A stretch of DNA of 64,000 bases from Treponema rectale (GTDB lineage: Bacteria; Spirochaetota; Spirochaetia; Treponematales; Treponemataceae). The stretch's first letter is position 1. Every line of letters begins with the position of its first letter. The notes beneath the pieces are model-generated. The model ran no database searches, was not told the DNA's origin, and was given only the letters and a program-made list of their open reading frames with translations. Both the position numbers and the translations under genes were made by a program. Below are positions 15,517 through 24,916 of this stretch, in pieces. The DNA is taken from positions 57,732 through 121,731 of the forward strand of contig NZ_JACHFR010000005.1 in assembly GCF_014202035.1 (NCBI RefSeq), given 5' to 3'.

Positions 15517-16290
15517 ATGAAAAACACTAAAAATAATGAACTTGCAGTATGTGGATTTGCTGCAGTAAAACTTCTTGAAAAAATAAATTATCACAGAATC
15601 AAGCGCCTTTATTTTTCTGAAGAAAGGGCTCCTCTGTTTGGCGGCCTGTGCAAAAAACTTTCTGCAGACAAGAAACCTTATAATAAGGTAAAGGATATTT
15701 CTGAACTTGAAAAACTCTGCGGCAGTGTTCATCATCAGGGGGTTGTTGCAATGATTGAACCTCCTGAAATTCTTTCGTTGAATTCAGATATCACTGCAAA
15801 CTGGGTTCGTAATAATGAAAGTGCCCTGCTGCTTGACCGTGTAGGCAATGCAAATAATCTTGGTGCTATTGTAAGAAGTGCTGCTTTTTTTGGAATCAAA
15901 AATATAGTCATTCCTCTTGATGAGGCTCAGTCTTCCATAACTACAAGTTCCTATAGGGTTGCGGAAGGGGGAATGGAATTCGTACATATCTATTCCATAA
16001 AATCAATTCCGGCACTGCTTAAGGATATGGAAGGAAAAATGGTCCGCATAGGAACTTCACTTGATGCAAAAAAATCCAGTGCAGATATAAAATCCCTGTG
16101 CGGTGCAAAAGCTGCAATTGTTGTTCTTGGAAACGAGGAACATGGAATCAGTGATGATGTAAAGAAAAACTGTGATCATCTTGTAATAATTCCTTTTTCA
16201 GGAATGGAAGCCGGCAGTGACGGCCCTAAAGTTGACAGTCTTAACGTTGCACAGGCAGCTTCAATCATTATGTATGAGATGAGGAAGTAG
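15517..16290 (+). CDS. TrmH/SpoU-family RNA 2'-O-methyltransferase
   Basis: 257 residues of the SPOUT class. An N-terminal substrate-binding part (RIKRLYFSEE, VHHQGVVAMIEP) is followed by motif 1 DRVGNANNLGAIVRSAAFFGI, motif 2 AIVVLGNEEHGIS and motif 3 IIPFSGMEAGSDGPKVDSLNVAQAASI. Motif 3 is longer than usual between IPF and SLNV. Target may be 23S rRNA (RlmB-like) or tRNA; the sequence does not decide. The frame is open further upstream to 15412, but that part lies in the AraC gene. ATG 15517 is placed 7 nt after a -10 box. Confidence 0.9.
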   Translation: MKNTKNNELAVCGFAAVKLLEKINYHRIKRLYFSEERAPLFGGLCKKLSADKKPYNKVKDISELEKLCGSVHHQGVVAMIEPPEILSLNSDITANWVRNNESALLLDRVGNANNLGAIVRSAAFFGIKNIVIPLDEAQSSITTSSYRVAEGGMEFVHIYSIKSIPALLKDMEGKMVRIGTSLDAKKSSADIKSLCGAKAAIVVLGNEEHGISDDVKKNCDHLVIIPFSGMEAGSDGPKVDSLNVAQAASIIMYEMRK

Positions 16291-16291
16291 C

Positions 16292-17116
16292 ATGGTGTTA
16301 AAAAGGATTTTATTTTCTGCCTTCAGCGTGTTCTTTCTGTTTTCCGCTTCAAATTTAAATGCCGAGATTCCTTTTAAAAAGGATGCTCTTAAAGACGGAA
16401 TTATTTTTACGGCAGGGGCTGCAGTTTTTACAGCCGGCATGCTTATGGATGAATATGTAGAATTTGATTATCCGGAGGTTCTTGATAAGGATGATATAAA
16501 TCCTTTAGACAGATGGAGTGTAAAAGGATACAGCAAGTCTTTCGGATATGCAGGAAACATTAGTTATGGTGCCGGTGTTCTTCTTGCTCCGGAACTTCTT
16601 TTTTCATGCAGCTACCTTAATGATGATATAAGCGGGCAGGATCTTGTTACCATCGGACTTATGTATGTAGAAAGTTTTCTTTACACTAAAGGGACCGTAA
16701 ACATTATTAAGAACATTGTGCAGCGGCCAAGACCTTATGCTTATTATGGTGATGTTGATTTTTTTGATGAATCTGTTAAGGACAGATACTGTTCATTTCC
16801 AAGCGGACATACTTCTGATGCTTTTATGAGTGCTGCCTTTACAACTTATGTTTTTCATGAATGTTTTCCGGAATCTAAATGGTGTGTTCCTGTAGGAATT
16901 GCTTCCTATGCAATTGCAGGCTCTACAGCAGCATTCCGTATGCTCAGCGGAAATCATTTTTTAACGGATGTGCTTGGGGGAGCTGCCATAGGAACTTTGT
17001 ATGGAATTGGAATTCCTTATCTGCATAAGCTTATGTATAAAAAGAGTCTGGATTCTTCTTCGACCCTGCAGATTACGCCGGTACCCGCAGGATTGAATTT
17101 TACAGTCAGGTTTTAA
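16292..17116 (+). CDS. Membrane-associated PAP2 phosphatase
   Basis: 274 residues with an N-terminal signal (ILFSAFSVFFLFSASNLNA). The PAP2/acid-phosphatase motifs are in order: KNIVQRPRPYAY, FPSGHTSDAF and FRMLSGNHFLTDVLGG, giving the Lys/Arg, His and His-Asp catalytic set. It would dephosphorylate a lipid such as undecaprenyl pyrophosphate or phosphatidate on the outer side of the inner membrane or in the periplasm. Starts one base after the trmH-type stop with a GAGGAAG SD, so the pair is coupled. Substrate is inferred only at family level. Confidence 0.87.
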   Translation: MVLKRILFSAFSVFFLFSASNLNAEIPFKKDALKDGIIFTAGAAVFTAGMLMDEYVEFDYPEVLDKDDINPLDRWSVKGYSKSFGYAGNISYGAGVLLAPELLFSCSYLNDDISGQDLVTIGLMYVESFLYTKGTVNIIKNIVQRPRPYAYYGDVDFFDESVKDRYCSFPSGHTSDAFMSAAFTTYVFHECFPESKWCVPVGIASYAIAGSTAAFRMLSGNHFLTDVLGGAAIGTLYGIGIPYLHKLMYKKSLDSSSTLQITPVPAGLNFTVRF

Positions 17117-17131
17117 TGTTCCTGTTTTAGA

Positions 17132-17635
17132 TTATTGAATGAATATATAGGTCTGGAAATATATGCCCCGGATTTTTCCGAGGACAAGATTGTTATTTAT
17201 AAGTTCCAGCAGTTCAGTCTTTACTTCTACTTCTCCTTTTTCAACCAGCTGGTCTTCCGTAAAGTTTTTGAAGTAATCAGAAATAAGATTCTCTATAAAG
17301 AGTTCTTTATTGGAAAGTTCCTCAAATAATTCTGTGTCAGCTTTTTCGTAAGAGAACCACGGGGCGATGACAACAACCGTTCCGGGTGTATCGTTGTTTT
17401 TTGATTTTGTCTGTGTCCTGATTTGTCCGAAGTCTGTATACGCATTCAGTCTGCTTGATTCAGGACGCTTTAGTACCTGGGCAGGAGTAGGATCTGAACG
17501 CCTGAGGTTTTTTCCGGGTGCAAAGTTTCCGGAAGCAAGGGCTGTTGCCGTTACAAAAAGAATTACAAGAAGAATTGCAGCGATTATTCCTGTAAGTATT
17601 TTAGTTGATTTATTCCATTCTGAATATTTAAGCAT
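17132..17635 (-). CDS. FliL-like protein
   Basis: 167 residues: a short cytoplasmic start, one membrane helix (ILTGIIAAILLVILFVTATAL), a linker, then a periplasmic FliL-type domain with NKELFIENLISDYFKNF, VEVKTELLELINNNLVLGKI and a C-terminal IYFQTYIFIQ, which matches the vyFtdfviQ ending of FliL. FliL surrounds the flagellar stator at the basal body; spirochaetes can have more than one paralogue. It lies 10 bp downstream of hflX, not in a flagellar operon, and is convergent with the PAP2 gene. The start is ATG 17635 with GAGG overlapping the hflX stop. Confidence 0.7.
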   Translation of the reverse strand: MLKYSEWNKSTKILTGIIAAILLVILFVTATALASGNFAPGKNLRRSDPTPAQVLKRPESSRLNAYTDFGQIRTQTKSKNNDTPGTVVVIAPWFSYEKADTELFEELSNKELFIENLISDYFKNFTEDQLVEKGEVEVKTELLELINNNLVLGKIRGIYFQTYIFIQ

Positions 17636-17645
17636 TTGCCTGACC

Positions 17646-18938
17646 TCATTCAAAAATATAGTCCTGGACTAAAGACAGAGTTCTTGTTGAAGCTTTTCCT
17701 TCTTCATTTATTGTTCCGGGAATACGGGCAGAAATCCGTATTGTATTTGCAAGCCACTCTTCTTTTTCTATCGTTCCGTTTTTGCGGCACAGTTCCACAA
17801 GGTCACTTCTGTTTATCGGGAATATGTATTCCCTTAAAGTTCCCAGAAGGTTTTCCGTAATGCAGGCAAGAAGTTCTTCAAAACCTTCCTGGGTTTTTGC
17901 ACTTACTTTTATGGCATCAGGAAATTCTGAGTTAAGCAGGGCAATGCGGGAGTGGTCATCTTTAACGGCGTCAATTTTGTTGAGTATGACTTTCTGAGGA
18001 ATCATGTCTGCATTTATTTCTTTGAGTACTTTTAAAACCTGCTGATACTGAAAAACACAGTTTTCGTCAGAGGCATCAACGGTTATAAGAAGCAGGTCTG
18101 ATAATGCAGTTTCTTCCAGTGTTGACTTGAAAGCATCTATAAGGGTGTGAGGCAGGTTAGAAATAAAACCAACAGTATCCGTTAAAAGAACTGTGGATGC
18201 TTCACTGAGGGCAAGTTTTCTTGTTGTCGGATCCAGGGTTGCAAAAAGTTTGTTTTCTACAAATACGTCTGCTCCGGTCAGTGCATTCAGCAGGCTGGAT
18301 TTTCCTGCATTTGTATATCCTACGAGAGAACAGCTGAAGGTTGATGTGCGTTCCCTCTGCTTTCTCTGAATGTTTCTGTTTATCTGAACCTGTGCCAGTT
18401 CTTTTTTTATCTGAAGGATTTTTTCTTCAATCTGTCTGCGGTCAAGTTCAGCCTGAGTTTCTCCGCTTCCTTTAGAGCCGTAGTTGCCGCCTCGCTGGCG
18501 TGCCATGTCACCGTACATGTGGCTTAAGCGGGGAAGGGAATAGGTCAGTTTTGCAAGGTTTACCTGAAGAAGGGCTTCTTTTGTCTGTGCTCTCTGTGCA
18601 AATATTCTTATTATTACTTCATTACGGTCAAATACAGGTTTTGTTACAAGACGTTCCCAGTTGCGCTGTTTTGAAGGATCTATTTCCCAGTCAAAGATTA
18701 TGCAGTCGGCTTCAACATCTTTAGAACGGTCGGCAATTTCCTGAGCCTTTCCTGTTCCGATTCCGTAAGCTGGTGTCGGTTCTATGCGGGCAAGTACCAT
18801 TACATCTGCCACTTCCATTCCCAGGGTTTTTACAAGACCGATGAGTTCTTCCGGCTGAGGATTTTCTGCTTTTTTATTCGGAGCACCGATGAGCATGCAT
18901 CTTACTTTTTTTTCTTCTTCTAGTTTTACTTCGACCAT
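17646..18938 (-). CDS. hflX: GTPase HflX
   Basis: 430 residues. The HflX-specific N-terminal region (GMEVADVMVLARIEPTPAYGIG, DCIIFDWEIDPSKQRNWE) and glycine-rich RGGNYGSKGSGETQAELDRR precede the GTPase domain: G1 GYTNAGKSSLLN near residue 205, switch LDPTTRKL, G3 DTVGFISNLP, G4 NKID and G5 VSAK. HflX binds the 50S subunit and splits stalled ribosomes. It has a clear promoter 7 nt upstream and heads a two-gene unit with the FliL-like gene. Divergent from aspS. Confidence 0.95.
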   Translation of the reverse strand: MVEVKLEEEKKVRCMLIGAPNKKAENPQPEELIGLVKTLGMEVADVMVLARIEPTPAYGIGTGKAQEIADRSKDVEADCIIFDWEIDPSKQRNWERLVTKPVFDRNEVIIRIFAQRAQTKEALLQVNLAKLTYSLPRLSHMYGDMARQRGGNYGSKGSGETQAELDRRQIEEKILQIKKELAQVQINRNIQRKQRERTSTFSCSLVGYTNAGKSSLLNALTGADVFVENKLFATLDPTTRKLALSEASTVLLTDTVGFISNLPHTLIDAFKSTLEETALSDLLLITVDASDENCVFQYQQVLKVLKEINADMIPQKVILNKIDAVKDDHSRIALLNSEFPDAIKVSAKTQEGFEELLACITENLLGTLREYIFPINRSDLVELCRKNGTIEKEEWLANTIRISARIPGTINEEGKASTRTLSLVQDYIFE

Positions 18939-18945
18939 AATTACA

Positions 18946-18974
18946 AGAATACATAAAATAAAACCGTCTGTAAA
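18946..18974 (-). promoter_or_regulatory. hflX promoter, predicted leaderless
   Basis: On the minus strand TTTACA (18969-18974), 17 nt, TATTCT (18946-18951), then 7 nt to the ATG at 18938. No SD. Confidence 0.65.
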
Positions 18975-19014
18975 CGTAGAAAAAAAAATTTAAAATCATT
19001 AAAATCGTTATATT

Positions 19015-20847
19015 ATGGAAAACTCAAAGAGAACCGTTACTTGCGGTGAACTGACAGCCGCAGATGTTGGTAAGAATGTAGTATTAAATGGTTGGGTCAG
19101 CCGCTCCCGTGATCTGGGAGGACTTTGTTTTATAAGCCTTCGTGACCGTTATGGAATCACACAGGTTGTTGTTGGTGATAAAGCTTCTGATGATGTTAAA
19201 AAAACAGCTGCTTCATTGAAGAGCGAATATTGTATTGCAGTAAAAGGCGTTGTAGCTGCACGTTCAGAAAAGGATGTTAATAAAGACATGGCTACAGGAG
19301 CCATTGAAGTTGAAGCTGAAGAAATTGAAATCTTTACGACTTCACAGGAACTTCCTTTCTCTATAGAAGAGGTTCGCCAGAAGGACGGAACTGTTGTTCT
19401 TGCAAACGAAGACCTCCGCCTTAAGTACCGTTACCTTGACCTTCGCCGTGCTCCGATGCAGCATAACATTATCCTCAGGTCTCAGGTTGCTTTTGCTGTT
19501 CGTGAATATCTTACGTCAAAGGGATTTCTTGAAATTGAAACTCCTACATTTATAAAATCAACTCCGGAAGGAGCACGAGACTATCTTGTTCCAAGCCGTG
19601 TTCATCCTGGAAAATTCTATTCACTTCCTCAGAGCCCTCAGCTTTACAAACAGCTTCTCATGGTTTCCGGTTTTGATAAGTACTTCCAGATTGCAAGATG
19701 TTACCGTGATGAAGATGCCCGCGGTGACCGTCAGCCTGAATTTACTCAGATTGATATGGAAATGTCATTTACAAACCGCGAAGAAGTTCTTACGACTACA
19801 GAAGGCATGATGCAGTATGTATTCAAGAAGACTCTTAATTATGAACTTCCTGCAAAATTTGACCGTATCAGCTGGGATGATGCTTTCGATTATTATGGAA
19901 GTGACAAGCCGGATCTTCGTTTTGATCTTAAGATGCAGGATGCCGCATTTATGGCAGGACTTTCTGATTTCGGTGCATTTAAAGCAGGTGCTGCTAATGC
20001 AGATAAGTCTATTGAGCGTCATAAGAGAAGCGGCCTTAAGGCACTTGTTGTAAAGAATGTTGCAGACAAGTACTCCCGCAAAATGATTGAAGCTCTGGAA
20101 GATGTTGCAAAACGCAATCATGCAAAAGGTCTTGCATGGATGAAGGTTAATGCAGAGGGAACTTTCGAAGGCGGAATTTCAAAATTCTATGCCGGAAAAG
20201 AAAGTGAAATCTGTTCAAAGCTTGGTGCAGAAAAAAATGACCTTCTTCTTTTTGTAAGTGACGAAAAATGGCAGGTTGCCTGCGTTGCTCTCGGTGCTGT
20301 CCGCAAGCAGCTGGGTAAGGATCTTAACCTGTATAATCCTGAGGATGAATTCCACTTTGCATGGATTATCGACTTCCCTTATTTTGCATGGAATGAAGAA
20401 GAAAACCACTGGGAAACAGAACATCACATGTTTACTCTTCCTCAGAAAAAATACTGGGATACTCTCGAAAGTGATCCGGGTGCCGTAAAAGGTGATCTTT
20501 ATGACCTCGTTCTTAACGGTTATGAACTTGCATCCGGTTCTATGCGTATTAACGATCCTGCCCTTCAGCAGCGTATCTTTAAGATTGTCGGCTATTCAAA
20601 CGAGCGTGCAGAAAAGGCATTCGGCTTCCTTGTACAGGCATTTAAGTTTGGTGCTCCTCCTCATGGTGGAATTGCTCCTGGTCTTGACCGTCTTATCATG
20701 CTTATGTGTCATGAAGATTCTATCCATGAAGTAATTGCATTCCCTAAGAATAATCTTGCTGCTTCTCCGATGGATGAATGTCCTTCTGCAGTTGACGAGC
20801 AGCAGCTTAAAGATCTTCACATCAACTGTTATGATGTTGAAGAGTAA
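19015..20847 (+). CDS. aspS: Aspartyl-tRNA synthetase
   Basis: 610 residues, normal for the bacterial form. An N-terminal OB-fold anticodon domain (GWVSRSRDLGGLCFISLRDR) is followed by the class II core: motif 2 FQIARCYRDEDARGDRQPEFTQ split by the GAD insertion (about 290-430), and motif 3 GAPPHGGIAPGLDRLIML. Whether it is discriminating or also charges tRNA-Asn depends on gatCAB, not present here. A TAAAAT box at 19000-19005 lies 9 nt before the ATG without an SD, so a leaderless start is likely. A strong terminator follows. Confidence 0.97.
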   Translation: MENSKRTVTCGELTAADVGKNVVLNGWVSRSRDLGGLCFISLRDRYGITQVVVGDKASDDVKKTAASLKSEYCIAVKGVVAARSEKDVNKDMATGAIEVEAEEIEIFTTSQELPFSIEEVRQKDGTVVLANEDLRLKYRYLDLRRAPMQHNIILRSQVAFAVREYLTSKGFLEIETPTFIKSTPEGARDYLVPSRVHPGKFYSLPQSPQLYKQLLMVSGFDKYFQIARCYRDEDARGDRQPEFTQIDMEMSFTNREEVLTTTEGMMQYVFKKTLNYELPAKFDRISWDDAFDYYGSDKPDLRFDLKMQDAAFMAGLSDFGAFKAGAANADKSIERHKRSGLKALVVKNVADKYSRKMIEALEDVAKRNHAKGLAWMKVNAEGTFEGGISKFYAGKESEICSKLGAEKNDLLLFVSDEKWQVACVALGAVRKQLGKDLNLYNPEDEFHFAWIIDFPYFAWNEEENHWETEHHMFTLPQKKYWDTLESDPGAVKGDLYDLVLNGYELASGSMRINDPALQQRIFKIVGYSNERAEKAFGFLVQAFKFGAPPHGGIAPGLDRLIMLMCHEDSIHEVIAFPKNNLAASPMDECPSAVDEQQLKDLHINCYDVEE

Positions 20848-20886
20848 TAAAAGTGAAGTCGTTCTGACATATTAAAAAAGAAATAA

Positions 20887-20928
20887 AAAGGACTGTCCTG
20901 TAAAAGTTTAAGGGCAGTCCTTTTTTTT
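20887..20928. terminator. Intrinsic terminator after aspS (usable from both sides)
   Basis: Stem AAAGGACTG (20887-20895) with CAGTCCTTT (20915-20923) followed by T-run on the + strand; the A-run on the left side gives a T-run for the convergent symporter gene. Confidence 0.85.
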
Positions 20929-20958
20929 GATGAAGTCTGATTTGTATCAGGCCTGTAT

Positions 20959-22191
20959 TTATATGAATTTTTTAATTTCTACACTATGCAGAAGCTTTGT
21001 CTTGTAGGCGATTATATAATTGCCGAACATCGCTGTTACTGCATCAATTCCGGCAGCAAAACAGCAGACAACAGGAGCTGTTTCTTTAAGAAGAAGGTAT
21101 CCGGCTGTAAAACCGCTTCCTTTCATAGAACATAAAATCGTGATTGCAAAGAATGCTCCGCCAGCAGGGAGTTCTGCAAGTACAAAAGAAAGGAGGAATG
21201 CACTTGCTCCGATCCAGAGTACGTCAGAGAAAGGAATTCCATAGCTGCCTGAATAGAATCTGTTTATCTGAATGAAGCAGATTGTCGTAATGAGGGCAGA
21301 ACCGCCTCTTGAGAAAATAGAAAACATCGGAAAAGAAAAACGTGCAAGTTCACTTTTTATTCCGAGACTTTCCCGTCCGTGCCTCATGTTAACTGAATAG
21401 GAAATGTTTGAGTCTCCTGTGATGAATGCCGTAAAGAACGGTGCAATGCAGGAATAGAGAACTTTCAGTATTTTAGCTTCCGGGCATGTAAGTTTAAGGG
21501 TAATAGGGTAGATGACGAAGGTTATGATGAGAAGGTCTACCGTAAGCATTTTTATAAGGGACTTAAAGATTCCGGAATTCCAGAGGGGAATAAAGTTAAG
21601 GAGCCATCTGCAGGTCAGGGCAATCATTCCGATGGAGAATATTTCCGTAAAGAATCTGAGTATTGTCCAGCAGATTTCTGCAAAAGATGTAAATACTGAA
21701 ACTGCAGCCTTAGAATCATTTTTTTCAGCAGCAGCGGCAAAACCTGCAAAGCCTGCAAATACAAAGCATGGTAAAAGATATGAATCTTCAAGAATGGAAG
21801 AAAATCCTGAATAAGGGAAAAGTTTAAGGATAAGTTCCTGAAGGTTAAGGGTTGGTATTTCCGTTGAATTTTCAATGGACATTGGAATTTTCGGAAGGTG
21901 AATCATAAGGGCCGTAATAAGTCCGAAAACTGTAAGTAATAAAGAGGCTGCTATAATTACACCTGCGGTCCATAAAAAAGTTCTGAGCAGGCGTTTTTCA
22001 TCCCTGAGGGTAAACCAGGCAGTAGATGCTGTAAAAAATAAAAGCGGAAGAATAATGAATCTGCCGAAATGAATGAACAGATCGCTGCAGAAGTTTAAGA
22101 GGGTAAGTGAAGTTTCGCTTTTAAATGGAAAAATCAAGGTAAGCATTATGCCGATGACGATTCCGATTGTATATTTCATCCATATTTTCAT
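20959..22191 (-). CDS. Dicarboxylate/amino acid:cation symporter (DAACS/GltP-like)
   Basis: 410 residues with about eight hydrophobic segments. The family pattern is visible in the C-terminal half: the Ser-rich re-entrant region FITGDSNISYSVNM, FSIFSRGGSALITTICF, and the late helix with DAVTAMFGNYIIAY. These correspond to the hairpin and Asn/Asp substrate-binding parts of glutamate/aspartate/C4-dicarboxylate carriers such as GltPh and DctA. The sequence is diverged, so substrate is uncertain. Start ATG 22191 follows a strong promoter by 7 nt; earlier in-frame starts reach into the divergent promoter. Convergent with aspS. Confidence 0.8.
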   Translation of the reverse strand: MKIWMKYTIGIVIGIMLTLIFPFKSETSLTLLNFCSDLFIHFGRFIILPLLFFTASTAWFTLRDEKRLLRTFLWTAGVIIAASLLLTVFGLITALMIHLPKIPMSIENSTEIPTLNLQELILKLFPYSGFSSILEDSYLLPCFVFAGFAGFAAAAEKNDSKAAVSVFTSFAEICWTILRFFTEIFSIGMIALTCRWLLNFIPLWNSGIFKSLIKMLTVDLLIITFVIYPITLKLTCPEAKILKVLYSCIAPFFTAFITGDSNISYSVNMRHGRESLGIKSELARFSFPMFSIFSRGGSALITTICFIQINRFYSGSYGIPFSDVLWIGASAFLLSFVLAELPAGGAFFAITILCSMKGSGFTAGYLLLKETAPVVCCFAAGIDAVTAMFGNYIIAYKTKLLHSVEIKKFI

Positions 22192-22198
22192 GGGAAGA

Positions 22199-22249
22199 AT
22201 TATACTGAGTTTCCCTGCTGTTTGCAAATAAAGTCTGCTGTGGTATACT
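22199..22249. promoter_or_regulatory. Divergent promoters sharing one palindromic -35 hexamer
   Basis: TTGCAA at 22222-22227 reads the same on both strands. Leftward: 17 nt then TATAAT (22199-22204), 7 nt to ATG 22191. Rightward: 16 nt then TATACT (22244-22249), 8 nt to ATG 22258. Neither gene has an SD. Two polymerases could not bind at once. Confidence 0.75.
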
Positions 22250-22257
22250 TTCACATT

Positions 22258-23073
22258 ATGAGTAAAACCGTTCTAGTTGCAGGAAAAAATTCAGGAGATG
22301 CAGACAGATTCAGTGAAGGATTTGTCTCGCTTTCACGCCAGATAGTAGAAACAGAAGAAGTTGTCTTTCCGGATGAAAAACCGGTGCGCAAGACTATTGC
22401 AGAAAGAAAAGCAGAGCTTGCCGCTTTTGAGGAAGAAAAAACCGTGCAGTCCCAGAGCGGTATCTGTACATTTGAATGGAACAAGGCTTCTGCATTGAGC
22501 GCAAGAAATCTTGTACTTCAGGCAGAAAACTTTTTCGGATCTCTTGATGAAGCCGTTCTCTATTTTGATGAAGAGTTCTATGCTTCCCGGGCAGAAAAAA
22601 TGGATGCATCAGAGATTTCTAAAACCTGTGATGAACTTATTCTCGGTTTTCAGTATCTTGCAGTAGAAGTCCTTTCCCGCTTCGAGAAAAAATATACGGA
22701 CAGACCCTTTGCCCTCACATTCATTTTGAAAGAAGGACCAAACGTTCTTGATGTTCTCCGTTCTCCTGCCATAAAAAACGGTACGGTTTCAGTTGCTTCA
22801 CCTCTTGTTGCTGCTGCAGCCAGTGCCTTTGCCTCTTTTGCAGAAAATATTGCAGCCCTTTATGGAGATGAGCCTTATGTTAATATCGTTCTTGTAAGGG
22901 GAGATTCTTCTATGGAAGAAGCCCGCAAGGATGATGTACTTTCAAGGTGGCTTGGTGGATTTCTTGATTCTCTGGATGAACTTAAATCAAAACTGACTGC
23001 AAGAAAATCCATATCATGGGTTAAGCCTGGAAGTAAAAAAGCCGGCGGCGGATTCAGTCTGTTCAGAAAATAG
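22258..23073 (+). CDS. Conserved hypothetical protein, possibly Rossmann-like
   Basis: 271 residues, not recognised with confidence. The start MSKTVLVAGKNSGDADRFSEGF has a strand-loop-helix look of a nucleotide-binding or degenerate short-chain dehydrogenase-like fold, and the central SVASPLVAAAASAFASFAENIAALYGDEPYVNIVLVRGD repeats a helix-strand unit. A catalytic Tyr-Lys pair is not evident. No signal peptide or membrane helix; the C-terminus is basic and glycine-rich (KAGGGFSLFRK). It is divergent from the symporter with a shared promoter region, and 47 bp before the XPB helicase, which has its own promoter. Function unknown. Confidence 0.6.
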   Translation: MSKTVLVAGKNSGDADRFSEGFVSLSRQIVETEEVVFPDEKPVRKTIAERKAELAAFEEEKTVQSQSGICTFEWNKASALSARNLVLQAENFFGSLDEAVLYFDEEFYASRAEKMDASEISKTCDELILGFQYLAVEVLSRFEKKYTDRPFALTFILKEGPNVLDVLRSPAIKNGTVSVASPLVAAAASAFASFAENIAALYGDEPYVNIVLVRGDSSMEEARKDDVLSRWLGGFLDSLDELKSKLTARKSISWVKPGSKKAGGGFSLFRK

Positions 23074-23083
23074 AAATGATGAG

Positions 23084-23112
23084 TTTTCAATCCTTCTTCA
23101 AAAATGTATAAT
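23084..23112 (+). promoter_or_regulatory. Promoter of XPB helicase gene, predicted leaderless
   Basis: TTTTCA (23084-23089), 17 nt, TATAAT (23107-23112), 8 nt to ATG 23121, no SD. Confidence 0.65.
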
Positions 23113-23120
23113 TGCAGATT

Positions 23121-24914
23121 ATGGTAAATCCTGAAAATCCACTGATTGTACAATCTGATAAGACTCTTTTACTGGATGTTCATGCTCCGCTTGCGGAAGA
23201 ATGCAGAAATGCCCTTATTCCTTTTGCAGAACTTATCCGTTCTCCAGAGCATCTTCATACTTACCAGCTTTCTCCGCTTTCTTTGTGGAATGCAGCCAGT
23301 GCCGGTTTTACCTGGAAGGATGCTGTGGGAGTTTTGCAGAAATATGCCCGCTATGATGTTCCTGAATCAGTATGTGTATGGATTGAAGAAACTTCTTCCA
23401 GATTCGGAAAACTTCGTCTTGTTCCGGGACCTGTGATTACGGAGAACGAAATAAAAACGGAATATCTTTTTCTTGTAACGGATTCTCCTTATGTTCATAA
23501 AGAGCTGACGGTCCATCCTGTAATAAAAAAACATCTGGTTCCCTATACTTTTACACAGAGCCCTGAGACTTTAAAATATGCAGAAAATCTAACTCCAAAC
23601 GAAAAGCGCTTCTGTTTTATTCTTCCAATTACTGACCGCGGAACTGTAAAGCAGAATCTTCTTCAGATCGGCTGGCCTGTAAAGGATGAGGTTCCTCTTG
23701 TAGACGGTACTCCTCTGGATGTTCAGCTTAAAACTGAAAACTCCGCCGGAAAAAAATTTGAAGTCAGGGATTATCAGAAAAAAGCTGCGGATGCTCTTTT
23801 AGGAAACGGTGGTCCGGGTACAGGTTATGGAACGATAGTATTGCCTTGTGGTGCAGGAAAAACTGTTGTGGGCATGGAAATTATGTCCCGCATAAAAAAC
23901 AATACTCTTATTCTTACGACTAATATTTCTGCCGTACATCAGTGGATAAATGAACTTATCGATAAGACTAATCTTTCTCCTGATGATATTGCGGAATATA
24001 CCGGCGAAAACAAAACCATAAAGCCTGTAACAGTAGCAACATATCAGATTCTTACCTGGAGGCCTGATAAAACTGGTCCGTATCCGCATTTTTCTCTTTT
24101 CAGAGAGAACAATTGGGGACTTGTAATTTATGATGAAGTTCATATGCTGCCGGCTCCGGTTTTTCGCGTAGTTGCAGAACTTCAGGCGGTTCACCGGGTG
24201 GGTCTTACTGCAACTCTTGTCAGGGAAGACGGCTGTGAAGGTTATGTTTTTTCTCTTGTAGGTCCAAAACGTTATGATGTTCCCTGGAAAGAACTGGAAC
24301 GCAGTGACTGGATTGCTCATGCAGAATGTGTTGAAGTCCGGCTGGATCTTCCTGAAGAAAGTCTTCTTAAATATTCAGCTGCAACTCAGAGGGAAAAGTT
24401 TAAGATTGCAAGTCTTAATTCCATGAAGTACAGGGTTGTAAAAGAGCTTGTAGAAAAATATCCGGAAGATAAAATTCTTGTAATCGGACAGTATCTTGAT
24501 CAGCTGGATGAAATTGCAAAGCTTCTTGGTGCTCCGATAATCACAGGAAAGACCCCTAATTCCGAACGGGATAAAATATATTCAGATTTCAGGTCTTCCG
24601 TTATAAGGGTTCTTGTCGTAAGTAAGGTTGCCAATTTTGCCATAGATCTCCCTGATGCAAGTCTTGCAATTCAGGTAAGCGGAACTTTCGGTTCACGTCA
24701 GGAAGAAGCCCAGCGTCTTGGAAGAATTCTCCGTCCTAAAGAAAAGACTTCAAGATTTTTTACCCTGATAACTCGTAATACAGTCGAAGAAGATTTTGGA
24801 AATAATCGTCAGAAATTTCTTGCGGAACAGGGATACAGTTACAGAATTATACGCTATAATGATTCTTCAGATTTTGATCAGCTTGATGATTCCCCGTTGC
24901 TTGAATGGAGTTAA
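23121..24914 (+). CDS. XPB/ERCC3-like DNA repair helicase
   Basis: 597 residues of SF2 helicase. An N-terminal damage-recognition-like region (FILPITDRGTVKQNLLQIGWPV) precedes the core: Walker A LPCGAGKTVVGMEIM near residue 243, motif II VIYDEVHMLPAP (DEVH instead of DEAH), motif III GLTATLVRED, and in the second RecA domain VLVIGQYLDQLDEIA and motif VI QEEAQRLGRILRPK. It resembles the bacterial XPB proteins of Treponema and actinobacteria, 3'-5' helicases linked to nucleotide excision repair or transcription. The next gene, whose SD overlaps this stop, encodes a protein with an XPB-associated domain. Cytoplasmic. Confidence 0.93.
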   Translation: MVNPENPLIVQSDKTLLLDVHAPLAEECRNALIPFAELIRSPEHLHTYQLSPLSLWNAASAGFTWKDAVGVLQKYARYDVPESVCVWIEETSSRFGKLRLVPGPVITENEIKTEYLFLVTDSPYVHKELTVHPVIKKHLVPYTFTQSPETLKYAENLTPNEKRFCFILPITDRGTVKQNLLQIGWPVKDEVPLVDGTPLDVQLKTENSAGKKFEVRDYQKKAADALLGNGGPGTGYGTIVLPCGAGKTVVGMEIMSRIKNNTLILTTNISAVHQWINELIDKTNLSPDDIAEYTGENKTIKPVTVATYQILTWRPDKTGPYPHFSLFRENNWGLVIYDEVHMLPAPVFRVVAELQAVHRVGLTATLVREDGCEGYVFSLVGPKRYDVPWKELERSDWIAHAECVEVRLDLPEESLLKYSAATQREKFKIASLNSMKYRVVKELVEKYPEDKILVIGQYLDQLDEIAKLLGAPIITGKTPNSERDKIYSDFRSSVIRVLVVSKVANFAIDLPDASLAIQVSGTFGSRQEEAQRLGRILRPKEKTSRFFTLITRNTVEEDFGNNRQKFLAEQGYSYRIIRYNDSSDFDQLDDSPLLEWS

Positions 24915-24916
24915 CG

